The position numbers were made by a program, and so were the translations under genes. Below are positions 11,401 through 19,884 of a DNA stretch of 64,000 nucleotides, one piece after another (the stretch's first letter is position 1; every line of letters starts with the position of its first letter). Source of the DNA: Myxococcales bacterium. GTDB taxonomy: Bacteria > Myxococcota_A > Polyangia > Palsa-1104. The stretch lies in the NCBI GenBank assembly GCA_003170275.1, contig PNAM01000117.1, forward strand, positions 2,859 to 66,858. The letters run 5' to 3'. The notes under the pieces were generated by a model. The model did not search any database and was not told where the DNA came from. It saw only the letters and a program-made list of their open reading frames with translations.

Positions 11401-11476
11401 CCAGCACGGGCGCAGCCAACGCCACTGAAGCAGCGAGCATCACGGAGAGCGAGGCCAGGAGACGGGTCGCGATCAT
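8396..11476 (-). CDS. large secreted repeat protein with MYXO-CTERM-like sorting tail
   Basis: 1026 residues. Signal peptide MIATRLLASLSVMLAASVALA. The body repeats a motif of the form LVAWxDxR / VSWxxD, for example FLAVWEDDRN, FLVAWEDTRRD and VVWEEHAPK, suggesting a beta-propeller. Near the C-terminus comes a dense Cys-rich segment (CDTPCSGPCQKCTANGC onwards), then GCSIGGSGESGG, a hydrophobic helix and RRKALRRSA. This Cys/Gly signature, helix and Arg cluster is the layout of MYXO-CTERM tails handled by a dedicated sorting system in Myxococcota, though the exact consensus is not perfect. The ATG at 11476 follows the stop of the 1228-residue gene by 7 bp, so it is the last gene of a three-gene secreted-protein operon. 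Molecular role unknown. Confidence 0.78.
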   Translation of the reverse strand: MIATRLLASLSVMLAASVALAAPVLVASPDVPIDMPLKVSALGDQDDGALAFAPGSPGVYLAVWHEQDTSSLHSIRAAQVMADGTALDPPITLVGPIAGQLEQAAVAFDGTNFVVCWHDLSQQSIEVRLVSPAGMLGSASASIPNQPNGSAVVAAGGGTTVVAYRQTGTLGIYAAVVASDTLLGPTLTVSSDPLAIAPAIALGSSGFLVTWTTQVTQPSTAGAWSSLITAGTTPSASAPLELTPLAPPMPYPTPADISVAWSGTEFLAVWSQVNAGGDREIRGRAVSPTGTVGLGDFLISATLHRYFYRPQVAFINGDYLVAWEDTDVLKVTAVIDAVRSTSLAPIDALPVVLQAGAALPTPLLSSINPDRPVELASAGTTGRLAVQHRTLGITGHDFLTLAIGSGAPAASAAAPTSVGPNIERSPQVAWNGSVFLAVWEDDRNVDLSATRGTDLYGQRFDSKGMPLGAPFVLMGQPGDQRYPAVGALPGGDFLVAWEDTRRDAAATTISTADYNVAVSDFSFEARLFIARVKPDGTVREPLGTAMGLAAGSSGGNIIYKNRFPQVAVDPINQRWLVSWDFETLGTGASVGVATAVVKDDGSLLTGADAKQVHVVSLPSTPALCGGNAVFAGGQYVLVLESGCASRINAPPANSDVVAIPVAADGVPDGTNPISVAVQSMFYEMAPSVAVNSAGAVVVVWEEHAPKTGGNGTPVPATAGTLRGALLGGTGAPQSFDVASGGNLAPRWPNVVSTGAGFLVSFVDETIPTMYGLRGLRLQANGQPNPNDAKPGAATTLASFGDSPVVQPLAGNPDPNGGGLAAGADGQMLLVYDTESPKGVGRARSRLLNGRSLGDACTPASAGFGCADGRCERDAEHDTAGLCCDTPCSGPCQKCTANGCVGVPPGDSLCGTISCAALNTVCRTYKPAPTACGGFNLCGSSDDLSTCTAFDAANDGGACDAPGCSKMGACQGGACVCGDASRDVGGPRVVPAGCSIGGSGESGGAWALALGLLALYFVRRKALRRSA

Positions 11477-11483
11477 GACTGGA

Positions 11484-14400
11484 CTACGGTGGCAGCTTCC
11501 AACTCGTAATGGAAGCGTTGCCGACCACGGCCGGATCGATCGGCACCAGGCGGTGCAGGAGGCCATGCGACGAAGCGGTGAGGCGGCCTTCGTCCTGGAA
11601 CACCGTCGGGTCCGTGGGCAGGTCGATGTGCATGTCCTTACGCACACCGCTCGCGAGCGTGTTGCCGTTCTTGTCGGTGTAGTTGAAGTACGGCCGCGCC
11701 GAGAAGTCGTCGCCACGGATCTGCACGACATAGGTGACGAACGGCGGGTTCGCGCCGGGCCGCGATTCTTTGACCTCGACGTAGGTGTCGTTCGAAGGGT
11801 TCTGGCCGGTGGTCACCGGCTGGTTGATCGGATCGGCCGCCACACTGAGCACGTTGGTGATGGTGGCCGAGGGATTCCACCAGGGATGGGAAAGGTCGAC
11901 GCGCTTGGCCATCGTGCTCGCGCCCGGCGTGATGAACACAACCTCGGCCGCGTGGGCGATGCGAATAAAGCCGTCGCCCGTGCCCGTCGACGTGACCGGG
12001 TAGTCGACCGAGGTGATGCGGTCGGTTACGCCGCAGGCGCAGGTCGAATCTTTTGGGTCGCACACGCCCGAGGCGCACTGGCTCGAGGCCCCGGCCGCGG
12101 TGCAGTGGCAGACCCCGGCGGCGACGTCGCAGCTGTTCGAGAGGCAGTCCGAATTCTGCGTGCACGATGGTGAGCACCACGGCGGCGTCGAGATGCCCGT
12201 CCACGCCTGCGTCACGCCCCAGTTCGAGGGATCGGAGACGGTGTAGACGTCGCCGTTCTGGCCGACGTTGCCGTAGTAGGCGCGTCCCGGGCTCGCACCG
12301 GCGCCGACGGTGGGCGTGAGCTGGAAGCCGTTGATGCCGGGCGTCGACGGGCCGAAGTTGAACTCGGGTCGCAACGTGAAGGCGCAGGCGTTCGGCAAGG
12401 AGCAGCTGGTGTTGCCGGCGGTGATCACGTCGTTGATGCTGGTGAAGCCACCCGCTGGGCTGGTGAAGCCGATCGCCATGTTGCTGCTCGCGGCGCTGTC
12501 GATGAAGGACGTCATCACTTCGGGCAGGTTGGACCCACCCATGAGCGGCGTGACCGCGATGCCGTGCATCGCGCCGGGGTAGAGATTCTGCGGGTAGACC
12601 GGGGTGCCGTTGACCGTCGAACCGCTGGGATCGATCGCGATGATCTTGTTGAAGCCGAACTGGTCGGTGATGGTGACGGTGAGGCCCCAGATGTACCAAT
12701 TGGCCGAGCAACTGCCGAGCAAGCAGAACTGCCCGCGACCGACCTGAAGCTTGATCGACTCGGTGCTGCTGCCCAACCTCGGATAGTTCCAATTCGGTGC
12801 CCCGTTCGGATACGCTTTGCTGACGCTGCCGATGGTCGGGATGCCGCTCGCCGGGCAGGCCCCCGGGCAGACGCCGGTTCCACCGCCGGGCAGGGTGCCG
12901 ATGTCGTCGCCGTTGATCGTCACGTACAGCGGGCTGGCGCCGGCGTAGCCCCGGACCAACACGCTGATGTTCGAGACGAGGTAGGGTGTTGCGTTGCCGG
13001 GGTCGGTGAACGTGCGCGTGTCGGAGTTGGCGGCGGCCGGCGCGCAAGCCGTGCAGGTCGCCAGGTTGATGGTGCCGCCGCAGACCGCGCAGCCGCCGAC
13101 GTAGGAGTTGTTCGTCGCGCTGGTGGTGCCGGTGGCGCCCGTTGGGGTCGCGTAGGTCGACATCCAGGCCGTGCAAGCGTTGCCATTGGTGCGATTCGAG
13201 CGGTCGAATGCGAGGCCCGACGCGTTGTTGACGGCGGTGGAGAGCGTCGCGTCGCCTGCCGGCGAGCAGATCGGGTCGCGCTCGCAAACGCCCGCGTGGC
13301 AGATGCGCTCGCCGCCCCAGGGCAGCGTGCCCGCCTGGCCGCAGGTGCGCGCGAAGCTGCCGCACGGGCCGGCTCCGCCCGCCGACGGCGTGTCGACGCT
13401 AAGGCAGACGCCGTTCACCGACTTGGCGGTGCACAAGAGCGGCGTGTTGTTCTTGTTGTCGTTCCCGCAGCCGCGCTGGACGTCGACGCTGCAGTACACG
13501 CTGGTCAAGCCCAAGGTCTTCGGCCGGGGGCAGGCGGCATCATTCCAGACGCCGCGGCAGGCGCCGGCGGTGCACGTGCGGTTCTTGGTGCACTTGACCG
13601 ATGGGGTGCCCGGCGGGGAGTAGATCTCACCGTCCTCGCACGAGTCGGTCGCGCCGATTGATTGCGGCGCTGCATAGCAGACCCCGTTGGTGGTGTTGCA
13701 CTTGCCGATCGTGCAGCACAGGTTCTGCCGGTTGACGAAGGTGATGTCGCAGCCGACCGGGCTCTCGAGCGAGGGCGAGGTCTGGTTCTGGCAATCGCTG
13801 TCCTGCGTGCACTGCACGAACGAAGCTCCCGAGGAGGTGACGTTCATCGGGAGGCAGAACTCCTTGGTGATGGTCCCGTTGGCGCCGCCGTACGAAGAGG
13901 CGACCATGGAGTTGATGTCAGTGCCGCTGTTGACGATGTCGAGCGTGGGGTCGGTCACGACGCCGGTGCCCGAGCCGTCGATGACGCGGTTGGCTTCGTC
14001 GCTGCCACTCGACAGGTCGAGTTGGTGCACCGTGCCGTTGTTCAGGCCCACATAGATCTTCGCCAGCGTCGGCGACACCGAGCCCAGGCTCATGATGTGC
14101 GATCCGCCGAAGCTCTTGGTCCAGGCGATGATTCCGTCCCCGGAATTGGCCCCCGCGTCGTAGATCGAGTAGAGCGTTCCACTGGTGTCGGTGACGTAGA
14201 GCGTGCTGTCGTAGGGAGGGCGGAACTCGGCCCATAGGTTGGCGGTCACCGAGATCGACGGCGATGCGCTGAGCACCACGTTCCACTCCTCGACCCCGTC
14301 GGTGAGGCGCAGCGCATGCACGCGGCCGATGGTGTCGGCGACGTACAGGTGGGTGGCGTTCTTGGGCGGGAACTGCGGCCGGTTGTGCACCGAGTTGACG

Positions 14401-15170
14401 TTCGCCGCCCACTTCAAGGTGCCGTTGGTGGTGTCGATCGCCCAGACGGTGTTCTGCGAGCGGCCCGGATCGAGGTGCGTGCCGCAGTACAGCGTGTTGG
14501 TGTTGTAGTCGAGGCTGCAGCCCTCGGAGCCGTAGTCCATCTGGTACTCGCCGCCGTTGAAGGTCCACAGGGTGTTGGTCAGATCGTTAGCGTCGACCGC
14601 CACCACCTGGTTGCGCGAGCGATCCCCGCAGCCGTGGTAGGTGATGACCATGACGATGTCCCGGCCGCCGATCTTGGCCGCGCCCGTGAACGCAGCGTTG
14701 GAGTACTGCGCGAGCTGAACGGTCGGCGTTCCGTGCAGCGCGTCGCTGGCGCACGAGCCGCTGGTGATGCTTCTGGGCATCCCCACGAGCGTGAGGCTTG
14801 CGGCGTTGATCTTGCGCAAGTATCCGTCGTCCGAGGCGACGAAGATGTACGTGTTGGGGTCGTTCTTCAGCGGCACGGCGACGGGGAAGGCTTCGATGGC
14901 TCCGGTGGCGCCGCCGTAGTAGCTGCCGCCGTCGGCCGGCTGCTTGATGATCGTCGAGCCGTCGGAGTGGTAGCCGTAGAGCTTGGAGCCGACGGCGAAC
15001 AGCCGGTAGCCGAAGATGTTGTTCGACGCCGTCGTGTTACCGCCCGCCACCGGGGTCTTGGACCAGGTATCGAGATACGGTGCCGTGCAGGTCGCGTTCG
15101 CCTGGCCGGGCACCGCCAACAGGACGGCAATCGGCAACAGCGCGAGCCTCGCCGTCACCGCACGGTTCAC
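11484..15170 (-). CDS. giant secreted protein: PQQ-like beta-propeller plus Cys-rich segments
   Basis: 1228 residues. GTG start and signal peptide (LALLPIAVLLAVPGQANA). The first third reads as PQQ-like propeller blades: VWAIDTTNGTLKWAANV, LYVADTIGRVHALRLTDG, LYVTDTSGTLYSIYDAG. The middle is full of spaced Cys pairs (CCTIGKCNTTNGVC, CTACAPA) reminiscent of EGF/disulfide knots. The C-terminal third has further Cys clusters (CSPSCTQNSDC) and a beta-rich domain ending ITSWKLPP, with no membrane anchor. The start overlaps the stop of the upstream lipoprotein gene by four bases (GTGA), and the stop lies 7 bp before the sorted secreted protein. It looks like a surface or extracellular structural or binding protein; it was not recognised beyond the propeller. 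Confidence 0.75.
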   Translation of the reverse strand: MNRAVTARLALLPIAVLLAVPGQANATCTAPYLDTWSKTPVAGGNTTASNNIFGYRLFAVGSKLYGYHSDGSTIIKQPADGGSYYGGATGAIEAFPVAVPLKNDPNTYIFVASDDGYLRKINAASLTLVGMPRSITSGSCASDALHGTPTVQLAQYSNAAFTGAAKIGGRDIVMVITYHGCGDRSRNQVVAVDANDLTNTLWTFNGGEYQMDYGSEGCSLDYNTNTLYCGTHLDPGRSQNTVWAIDTTNGTLKWAANVNSVHNRPQFPPKNATHLYVADTIGRVHALRLTDGVEEWNVVLSASPSISVTANLWAEFRPPYDSTLYVTDTSGTLYSIYDAGANSGDGIIAWTKSFGGSHIMSLGSVSPTLAKIYVGLNNGTVHQLDLSSGSDEANRVIDGSGTGVVTDPTLDIVNSGTDINSMVASSYGGANGTITKEFCLPMNVTSSGASFVQCTQDSDCQNQTSPSLESPVGCDITFVNRQNLCCTIGKCNTTNGVCYAAPQSIGATDSCEDGEIYSPPGTPSVKCTKNRTCTAGACRGVWNDAACPRPKTLGLTSVYCSVDVQRGCGNDNKNNTPLLCTAKSVNGVCLSVDTPSAGGAGPCGSFARTCGQAGTLPWGGERICHAGVCERDPICSPAGDATLSTAVNNASGLAFDRSNRTNGNACTAWMSTYATPTGATGTTSATNNSYVGGCAVCGGTINLATCTACAPAAANSDTRTFTDPGNATPYLVSNISVLVRGYAGASPLYVTINGDDIGTLPGGGTGVCPGACPASGIPTIGSVSKAYPNGAPNWNYPRLGSSTESIKLQVGRGQFCLLGSCSANWYIWGLTVTITDQFGFNKIIAIDPSGSTVNGTPVYPQNLYPGAMHGIAVTPLMGGSNLPEVMTSFIDSAASSNMAIGFTSPAGGFTSINDVITAGNTSCSLPNACAFTLRPEFNFGPSTPGINGFQLTPTVGAGASPGRAYYGNVGQNGDVYTVSDPSNWGVTQAWTGISTPPWCSPSCTQNSDCLSNSCDVAAGVCHCTAAGASSQCASGVCDPKDSTCACGVTDRITSVDYPVTSTGTGDGFIRIAHAAEVVFITPGASTMAKRVDLSHPWWNPSATITNVLSVAADPINQPVTTGQNPSNDTYVEVKESRPGANPPFVTYVVQIRGDDFSARPYFNYTDKNGNTLASGVRKDMHIDLPTDPTVFQDEGRLTASSHGLLHRLVPIDPAVVGNASITSWKLPP

Positions 15171-15724
15171 TGCATCACCGTCGAGAGCTCGACCATGAGC
15201 TCTGCGTGGATCTCGGGCTTGTCGTCGAGCGCGGCGCTGAATTTCCACAGACCGGGAATTGGCCGGCGCTGGAAGTTGGTACCGCCGACCAGCACCACCG
15301 AGTCGAGACCGAAGCCGTCCTCGATCTTCACCGCCGGCAGGACGTCGAACGGATGGTCGGAGCCGAACTTGGCCGGCGCCTGTTTTACGGTCGGGTCGGT
15401 CGAGTACACCAGGTGCTGCGTCTGGTAGAGGCCGCCGGCGGGCGCGTAGATGTTCAGCGTCACCCAGGTCACGTTCGGCGCCAGCGACGGCGTCTGCAGT
15501 CGCACGTTGAGGTTGTTGATGGTCATCACCTTGAAGAGCGTGCTGCCCGGTCCGCTGAGCATGCGGGGATCGTCAGCGACGATCTTGAGAGACGGCATGT
15601 TCACCGGCGCGGCCGGTTGGGCCGGTTCGGTCTGTGCCGGCACAGGTGCCGGTCCAGGATCGGTCGAATTCCGGCACCCGCCGCCGAGCAGCAGCACCAC
15701 CCCGAGCACACCTCGCAGCCTCAT
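15167..15724 (-). CDS. small lipoprotein, beta-sandwich-like
   Basis: 185 residues. MRLRGVLGVVLLLGGGC is a lipoprotein signal, followed by a Pro/Ala-rich linker (GPAPVPAQTEPAQPAAP) and a beta-rich domain with LFKVMTINNLNVRL and VTWVTLNIYAP that looks Ig- or invasin-like but was not assigned. The ATG at 15724 has AAAGGA about 9 nt upstream; an ATG three codons earlier (15733) sits too close to that site. First gene of the operon with the two giant secreted proteins. It may anchor or chaperone them at the outer membrane (inference from position). Confidence 0.7.
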   Translation of the reverse strand: MRLRGVLGVVLLLGGGCRNSTDPGPAPVPAQTEPAQPAAPVNMPSLKIVADDPRMLSGPGSTLFKVMTINNLNVRLQTPSLAPNVTWVTLNIYAPAGGLYQTQHLVYSTDPTVKQAPAKFGSDHPFDVLPAVKIEDGFGLDSVVLVGGTNFQRRPIPGLWKFSAALDDKPEIHAELMVELSTVMQ

Positions 15725-15899
15725 CTTGCTCATTCCTTTGCCTGAATAGAGGCAGACGACAATCTATCATGAGCATCGGTGTGGGCGGTCATACGTATTT
15801 CGACCACAGGAAGCCTCGCCTTCTCGTCGGTGAATAGCAAGGAGCGTGCCTTGCCCGTCTGGCCCCTTCGCAAGGTCGCTGTTGCCCGCCGAGCGACAG

Positions 15900-15908
15900 T
15901 GATATGGT
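15900..15908 (+). promoter_or_regulatory. putative extended -10 of the DLAxP lipoprotein gene
   Basis: TGaTATGGT ends 6 nt before the ATG at 15915, consistent with an extended -10 and a leaderless transcript. The rest of the 190-bp gap back to 15725 shows nothing else that could be assigned. Confidence 0.35.
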
Positions 15909-15914
15909 GGCCCG

Positions 15915-17630
15915 ATGCGTTCCCTTTGCGTCGTCCTGGTAGTCCTCGGTCTGGCAGGTTGCGACGACGACAGCACGCCGGCGGCGGATTTCGCGAGCGC
16001 CGACCTGTCGGTGTCCGGTGCAGATCTGGCGTCGGGCGATCTGGCGATGCCCGATCTGTCGGCGCCGGATCTCGCCACGCCCGATCTGGCGACTCCGGAT
16101 CTGGCGCTGCCCGATCTGGCGATGCCCGACCTCAAGACCTGCACGCCCAATGCGTTCATCCAGTGCCTGGCGACCGACGCGATCTATTGCAACGGCACCG
16201 GCGACGGCACCACCCCGGTCGCGTGCGGCGCGGGCGGCTGCATCGGCGGTGGGAGCTGCGGGCAGTGCACGCCGAGCTCGACGAGCTGCGCCGCGGGTGT
16301 GGAGACCGACTGCGATCAGTACGGGCGAGCGACCACGCGAAACTGCGGGCTCGGCTGCAACGGCGCGATCGCGTGCGTCACCTGCGTTGCGGGCACCACC
16401 AGCTGCAACGGAGCGGCCGACATGTTGATGACCTGCAACGCCGACGGCATTTCGCAGACGGTGACGGCGTGCTCGCTCGGCTGCCTCGCGGGCAACGGCG
16501 ATCCCGACGCGGGGACGCTCGAGTTCTCGCGCTGCGCGGCGCTGACGCCGTCGAACGGTCTGACGCTCGACTGCAACAACAAGACCTCGACGGTCGATCT
16601 GATCGTCAACGCCAACACCACGATCGATCCGACGGCGGGAACGATCGGCGGCGTCGCGCCGGCGTCGGGCGTGTTCAGCACCGTGGTGCAGGCGTCGAAT
16701 GGTCTGACCATCGGCGTGTTCCACCTGCGCACGCTGACCGTCAACAGCGGCTTCAAGCTCACCGTGACCCCCGGCGCCAACGCGCTCGGTCTGGTGGTCG
16801 ACGGGAGCGTGACCATCAACGGCACCATCGATCTCGCCGGCCACCTCGACAACGCCAAGGCGGTGGCGACGGGCGGGGCGGGCAGTCAGAACGTGAACGG
16901 CAAGGGCGTCAACGGCGGCAGCTCGAAGTTGGTCGGCGCGGGCGGTGCCGGGCACGCGACGTCTGGCGCGGACTCCGGCGGCCCGTCTCCGCTCGGGAAG
17001 GCAGGCGGCGCCTACGAGGCGGTTGCGTCTCCCGAAACGAACGTGCCGCTCAGTGGCGGCGCGCCAGGCGGCTCGGTGGGCGGCTCCAACACCTCGCAGG
17101 GCGGCGGGGCTCTCCAGCTCGTCGCCTGCGGCACCATCACCGTCGGTGCGGCCGGTCTTGCCAATGCCGGTGGCTCGGGCGCGCCCCAATCTGCCATCGC
17201 GGCGCCCAGCGGCGGTCCCGGGGGTGGCTCGGGTGGGGCGATCCTCGTCGAGGCGCCGGTAGTCAACGTGAGCGGCGTTCTGGCGGCGGCCGGCGGCGGC
17301 GGGGCGGGCGGCGGTCAGACCGCGATTGGCCAGGGCGCGGCGGGCAACGACGCGGCGTCGGACTTCGCGTGTACGCTGCCCGGCTCGACCGGCGGGCTCG
17401 CCGTGGGCACCGGCGGGCTCGGCGGGTCGGGCGCTTGCGGTACGAACGGGCCGACCACGGGCGGTGTGGGCACGCTCGCCGCGGGTGGCGGCGGCAGCGG
17501 CGGAGGCGGCGGCGCCGGCGGGCGCATTCGCATCAATACCAAGAACAACGTCAACGCCACCGTCGGCGCCTCGTCGATCTCGCCGAAGACGGCGAGCAAT
17601 TACACGACAGGGACGCTCACCCTTCAGTAG
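15915..17630 (+). CDS. surface lipoprotein with DLAxP tandem repeat and Gly-rich beta-helix-like body
   Basis: 571 residues. MRSLCVVLVVLGLAGC is a lipoprotein signal with Cys16. Residues 37-71 are seven copies of a five-residue unit DLAxP, encoded by near-perfect 15-bp repeats; this is likely a flexible stalk. A Cys-rich module follows (residues about 76-190, pairs such as CGAGGC, CGQC, CVTC, CSLGC). The C-terminal half is a Gly/Ala/Ser-rich beta-helix-like region (VNSGFKLTVTPGANALG, then GGGGSGGGGGAGGR) ending TTGTLTLQ. Such proteins are common on Myxococcota surfaces, often as adhesin-like components; the ligand is unknown. The GTG of the O-antigen ligase gene lies one base after its stop, so they may be cotranscribed. 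Confidence 0.8.
   Translation: MRSLCVVLVVLGLAGCDDDSTPAADFASADLSVSGADLASGDLAMPDLSAPDLATPDLATPDLALPDLAMPDLKTCTPNAFIQCLATDAIYCNGTGDGTTPVACGAGGCIGGGSCGQCTPSSTSCAAGVETDCDQYGRATTRNCGLGCNGAIACVTCVAGTTSCNGAADMLMTCNADGISQTVTACSLGCLAGNGDPDAGTLEFSRCAALTPSNGLTLDCNNKTSTVDLIVNANTTIDPTAGTIGGVAPASGVFSTVVQASNGLTIGVFHLRTLTVNSGFKLTVTPGANALGLVVDGSVTINGTIDLAGHLDNAKAVATGGAGSQNVNGKGVNGGSSKLVGAGGAGHATSGADSGGPSPLGKAGGAYEAVASPETNVPLSGGAPGGSVGGSNTSQGGGALQLVACGTITVGAAGLANAGGSGAPQSAIAAPSGGPGGGSGGAILVEAPVVNVSGVLAAAGGGGAGGGQTAIGQGAAGNDAASDFACTLPGSTGGLAVGTGGLGGSGACGTNGPTTGGVGTLAAGGGGSGGGGGAGGRIRINTKNNVNATVGASSISPKTASNYTTGTLTLQ
16023..16127 (+). repeat. seven 15-bp tandem repeats encoding DLAxP
   Basis: Seven in-frame 15-bp units, consensus GATCTGGCGATGCCC, run directly after the lipoprotein anchor, and an eighth partial unit follows at 16128. 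Units differ mainly at the fourth and fifth codons. Copy number could vary by slippage without shifting the frame. Confidence 0.9.
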
Positions 17631-17631
17631 C

Positions 17632-19884
17632 GTGACCGCGCTCCGTTCCCTCATCGCGGCGGCGCTGATCGGCTCGGTGCTGTGGGCTGGCGCGGCGCGG
17701 CCGCCGGCGACGCTCGTGCTCGCGCTCGTCGGCGCATTGGCGCTCGGTTGTGCGCTGGTGGAATCGTGGCGCAGCGAGCGCACGCTCATCCTGGCGCCGC
17801 TGGCGATCCCGCCGGCGGTGCTCGCGATGCTCGCTCTCGGGCAGCTCGTGCCGCTGCCGCCGGGGCTGCGCGCGGCGCTCTCGCCCGTCGAGGAGCGCAC
17901 GCGCGAGTTAGTGTTGGCGGGCATTCCGCACGGAGCGTGGCGGCCCCTGACCGCCGACGTGGCGGCCACGTTGATGCAGGCCACCAAGCTGGCCGGGATC
18001 GCCGCGCTGGCGGTCGCGGCGGCGCGGCTCGGGGGCGGGCGAAACCGTGCGTTCCTGCGCGGAGCGTTCCTCGCGGCGCTCGCGGCCATGCTCGCGGTGT
18101 CGGCGCTGGGCGCAGTTGGCGTGCCGATTCCGCCGCCGGTGCTGTCCGAAGGAACGGCGCGCGGGATGCTGCGCTTTCCGTTCGTGAACCCGAATCATGC
18201 GGGCGCGCTGCTCTTGCTCTCGCTGCCGGTGGCGCTGGCGCTGGCGGCCCGGCGAAGCGGTCCGACGCGATTCGCGGCGCTGGCGCTGCTGGTGGCCGGC
18301 AACCTGGCGCTCGCGGCGACCGTCTCGCGCGGCGCGACCGGCCTCGGCCTGTTGGCGCAGGCGGCGACGCTGGTGCTGATCGTGCGGCGCGCCAGCGGCT
18401 CGTCGCCGGGACGGCGGCTGCTGGGAGCGGCGAGCGGGCTGGCGCTGGGGACGATGGTGGCGGCGCCGCTCTTGTGGGCGCGCATGCGCGTGCTGCACGG
18501 GCCGCCGGTGCGTTGGGAGCTGATCAAAGACGCGCTCGGGCTGGCGCGCGACCACCTCCTGGTGGGAACCGGCGCGGGCGCGTTTCCGTTCGTGATCACG
18601 CGCTACAGCGCGATGGCGGCGCGGCTGCGCTTCGGCTTCGTCGAGAACGAGTACCTTCAGGTGCTGCTCGATTTCGGCGTGGTCGGGCTGGTGATCGTCG
18701 CCGTTGCGACGGCGGTGGTGGTGGTGCGGGCGGTGCGCGCCACCGACGAGCCGTCGCTCGGATCGCGGGCGGCCGCGATTGGCCTGGTCGCGCTGGCCGT
18801 GCACAACGCGGTCGATTTCAGCTGGGAGGCGGGCGGCGTCGCGGCGGCGGCGTGCGCGGCGGGCGCGCTCGCGTTCCGGTCGGGCGGGCGGTCGCTCCGA
18901 CCGGCCGTGGCGGGGAGTTGGGTGGTCCTGACGCTGGCGCTGGTGGCGGTCGCTTCGACGTCGATCGGGCGGACCGCGGAGCGCGATGCGGCGCTTCTGC
19001 GCGGCGCCCATCCAAACGATCTCGAGGCCTTCGCCGCCGCGGCGGCGGATGCGCAGCGCCGCCATCCTGCCGACGGCTTCCTGGCCGATCACGCCGCCGA
19101 GCGGCTGATCGACGCGCGCGATCCCCGGGCCGCTGCGTGGCTCGATCGCGCGCTGCTCAATGGGCCGCACGACCCGCTCGCGCACCTGCTCACGGCGCGC
19201 GCGCTGGCGCTGGTCGGGCTGACCGATCAGGCGGCGCTCGAGGTGAACGTCGCGATCTCCGGTGCCGACGACCTCGATCTCGATCAGCTCTACGAGGCGG
19301 CGCTGGCGCTGATCCGGCGCGACAGCGACTGGAAGCAGCTCGCGGCGGCGGTGCCGGCCGAGCCGCGCCACATCGACGAGATCCTGACCCGGCTGGCCTC
19401 GGCCCGCCGCTGGACGCTGATCGAGTCGTTCGGGTCGGCGGTGCTGGAGCTCGCCCCCGACGATCCCCGGGTGCTACGCGCGCTAGTGGTGGCGGCGCTC
19501 GAGCGCGGGGAAACGGCGCGCGCCCCGTTGGCCGTACGTGCCCGGAAGCTGGCGGCGCTCGATCGCTCGCCGGCGTCCGTGCTGCTGGCAGCGCGGGCGC
19601 TCCGGCTGGCCGGCGAGACGGACGAAGCGGACAAGCTCCTCGAGACGCCGCTGGAAGGAGAGAGCACGACCCAGGCGGTCGATCGGGCGATCCAGCTCAG
19701 CGCCGGTGCCACCGCGCGCGGCGATCTCCCGCGCGCCTCGGCGCTCCTCGAGGCGGCGCTGGCGCGCGCGGTGGAGCCGGCCGACAAGTCGCGCTTGCAC
19801 GCAGCGCGCGCGGTCGTCGAGGAGAAGTCGGGCCGCCTGAATCGCGCGGCCTTCGAGCGCGCCGAAGCGGCGCGGCTGCAGTAG
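17632..19884 (+). CDS. O-antigen ligase/polymerase-family membrane protein with C-terminal TPR-like helices
   Basis: 750 residues, GTG start one base after the previous stop. The N-terminal 420 residues hold about 10-12 hydrophobic helices, a large loop with FVNPNHAGALLLLSLP and the Wzy_C signature region (GTGAGAFPFVITRYSA, then FVENEYLQVLLDFGVVGLV). This is the family of WaaL ligases and Wzy polymerases that work on undecaprenyl-linked glycans at the periplasmic face. The C-terminal 300 residues are helical, Ala/Leu/Arg-rich and TPR-like (AAWLDRALLNGPHDPLAHLL). Opens the polysaccharide locus. Its stop codon abuts the stop of the convergent WecA-like gene exactly. Whether it polymerises or ligates cannot be told from sequence. 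Confidence 0.85.
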   Translation: MTALRSLIAAALIGSVLWAGAARPPATLVLALVGALALGCALVESWRSERTLILAPLAIPPAVLAMLALGQLVPLPPGLRAALSPVEERTRELVLAGIPHGAWRPLTADVAATLMQATKLAGIAALAVAAARLGGGRNRAFLRGAFLAALAAMLAVSALGAVGVPIPPPVLSEGTARGMLRFPFVNPNHAGALLLLSLPVALALAARRSGPTRFAALALLVAGNLALAATVSRGATGLGLLAQAATLVLIVRRASGSSPGRRLLGAASGLALGTMVAAPLLWARMRVLHGPPVRWELIKDALGLARDHLLVGTGAGAFPFVITRYSAMAARLRFGFVENEYLQVLLDFGVVGLVIVAVATAVVVVRAVRATDEPSLGSRAAAIGLVALAVHNAVDFSWEAGGVAAAACAAGALAFRSGGRSLRPAVAGSWVVLTLALVAVASTSIGRTAERDAALLRGAHPNDLEAFAAAAADAQRRHPADGFLADHAAERLIDARDPRAAAWLDRALLNGPHDPLAHLLTARALALVGLTDQAALEVNVAISGADDLDLDQLYEAALALIRRDSDWKQLAAAVPAEPRHIDEILTRLASARRWTLIESFGSAVLELAPDDPRVLRALVVAALERGETARAPLAVRARKLAALDRSPASVLLAARALRLAGETDEADKLLETPLEGESTTQAVDRAIQLSAGATARGDLPRASALLEAALARAVEPADKSRLHAARAVVEEKSGRLNRAAFERAEAARLQ

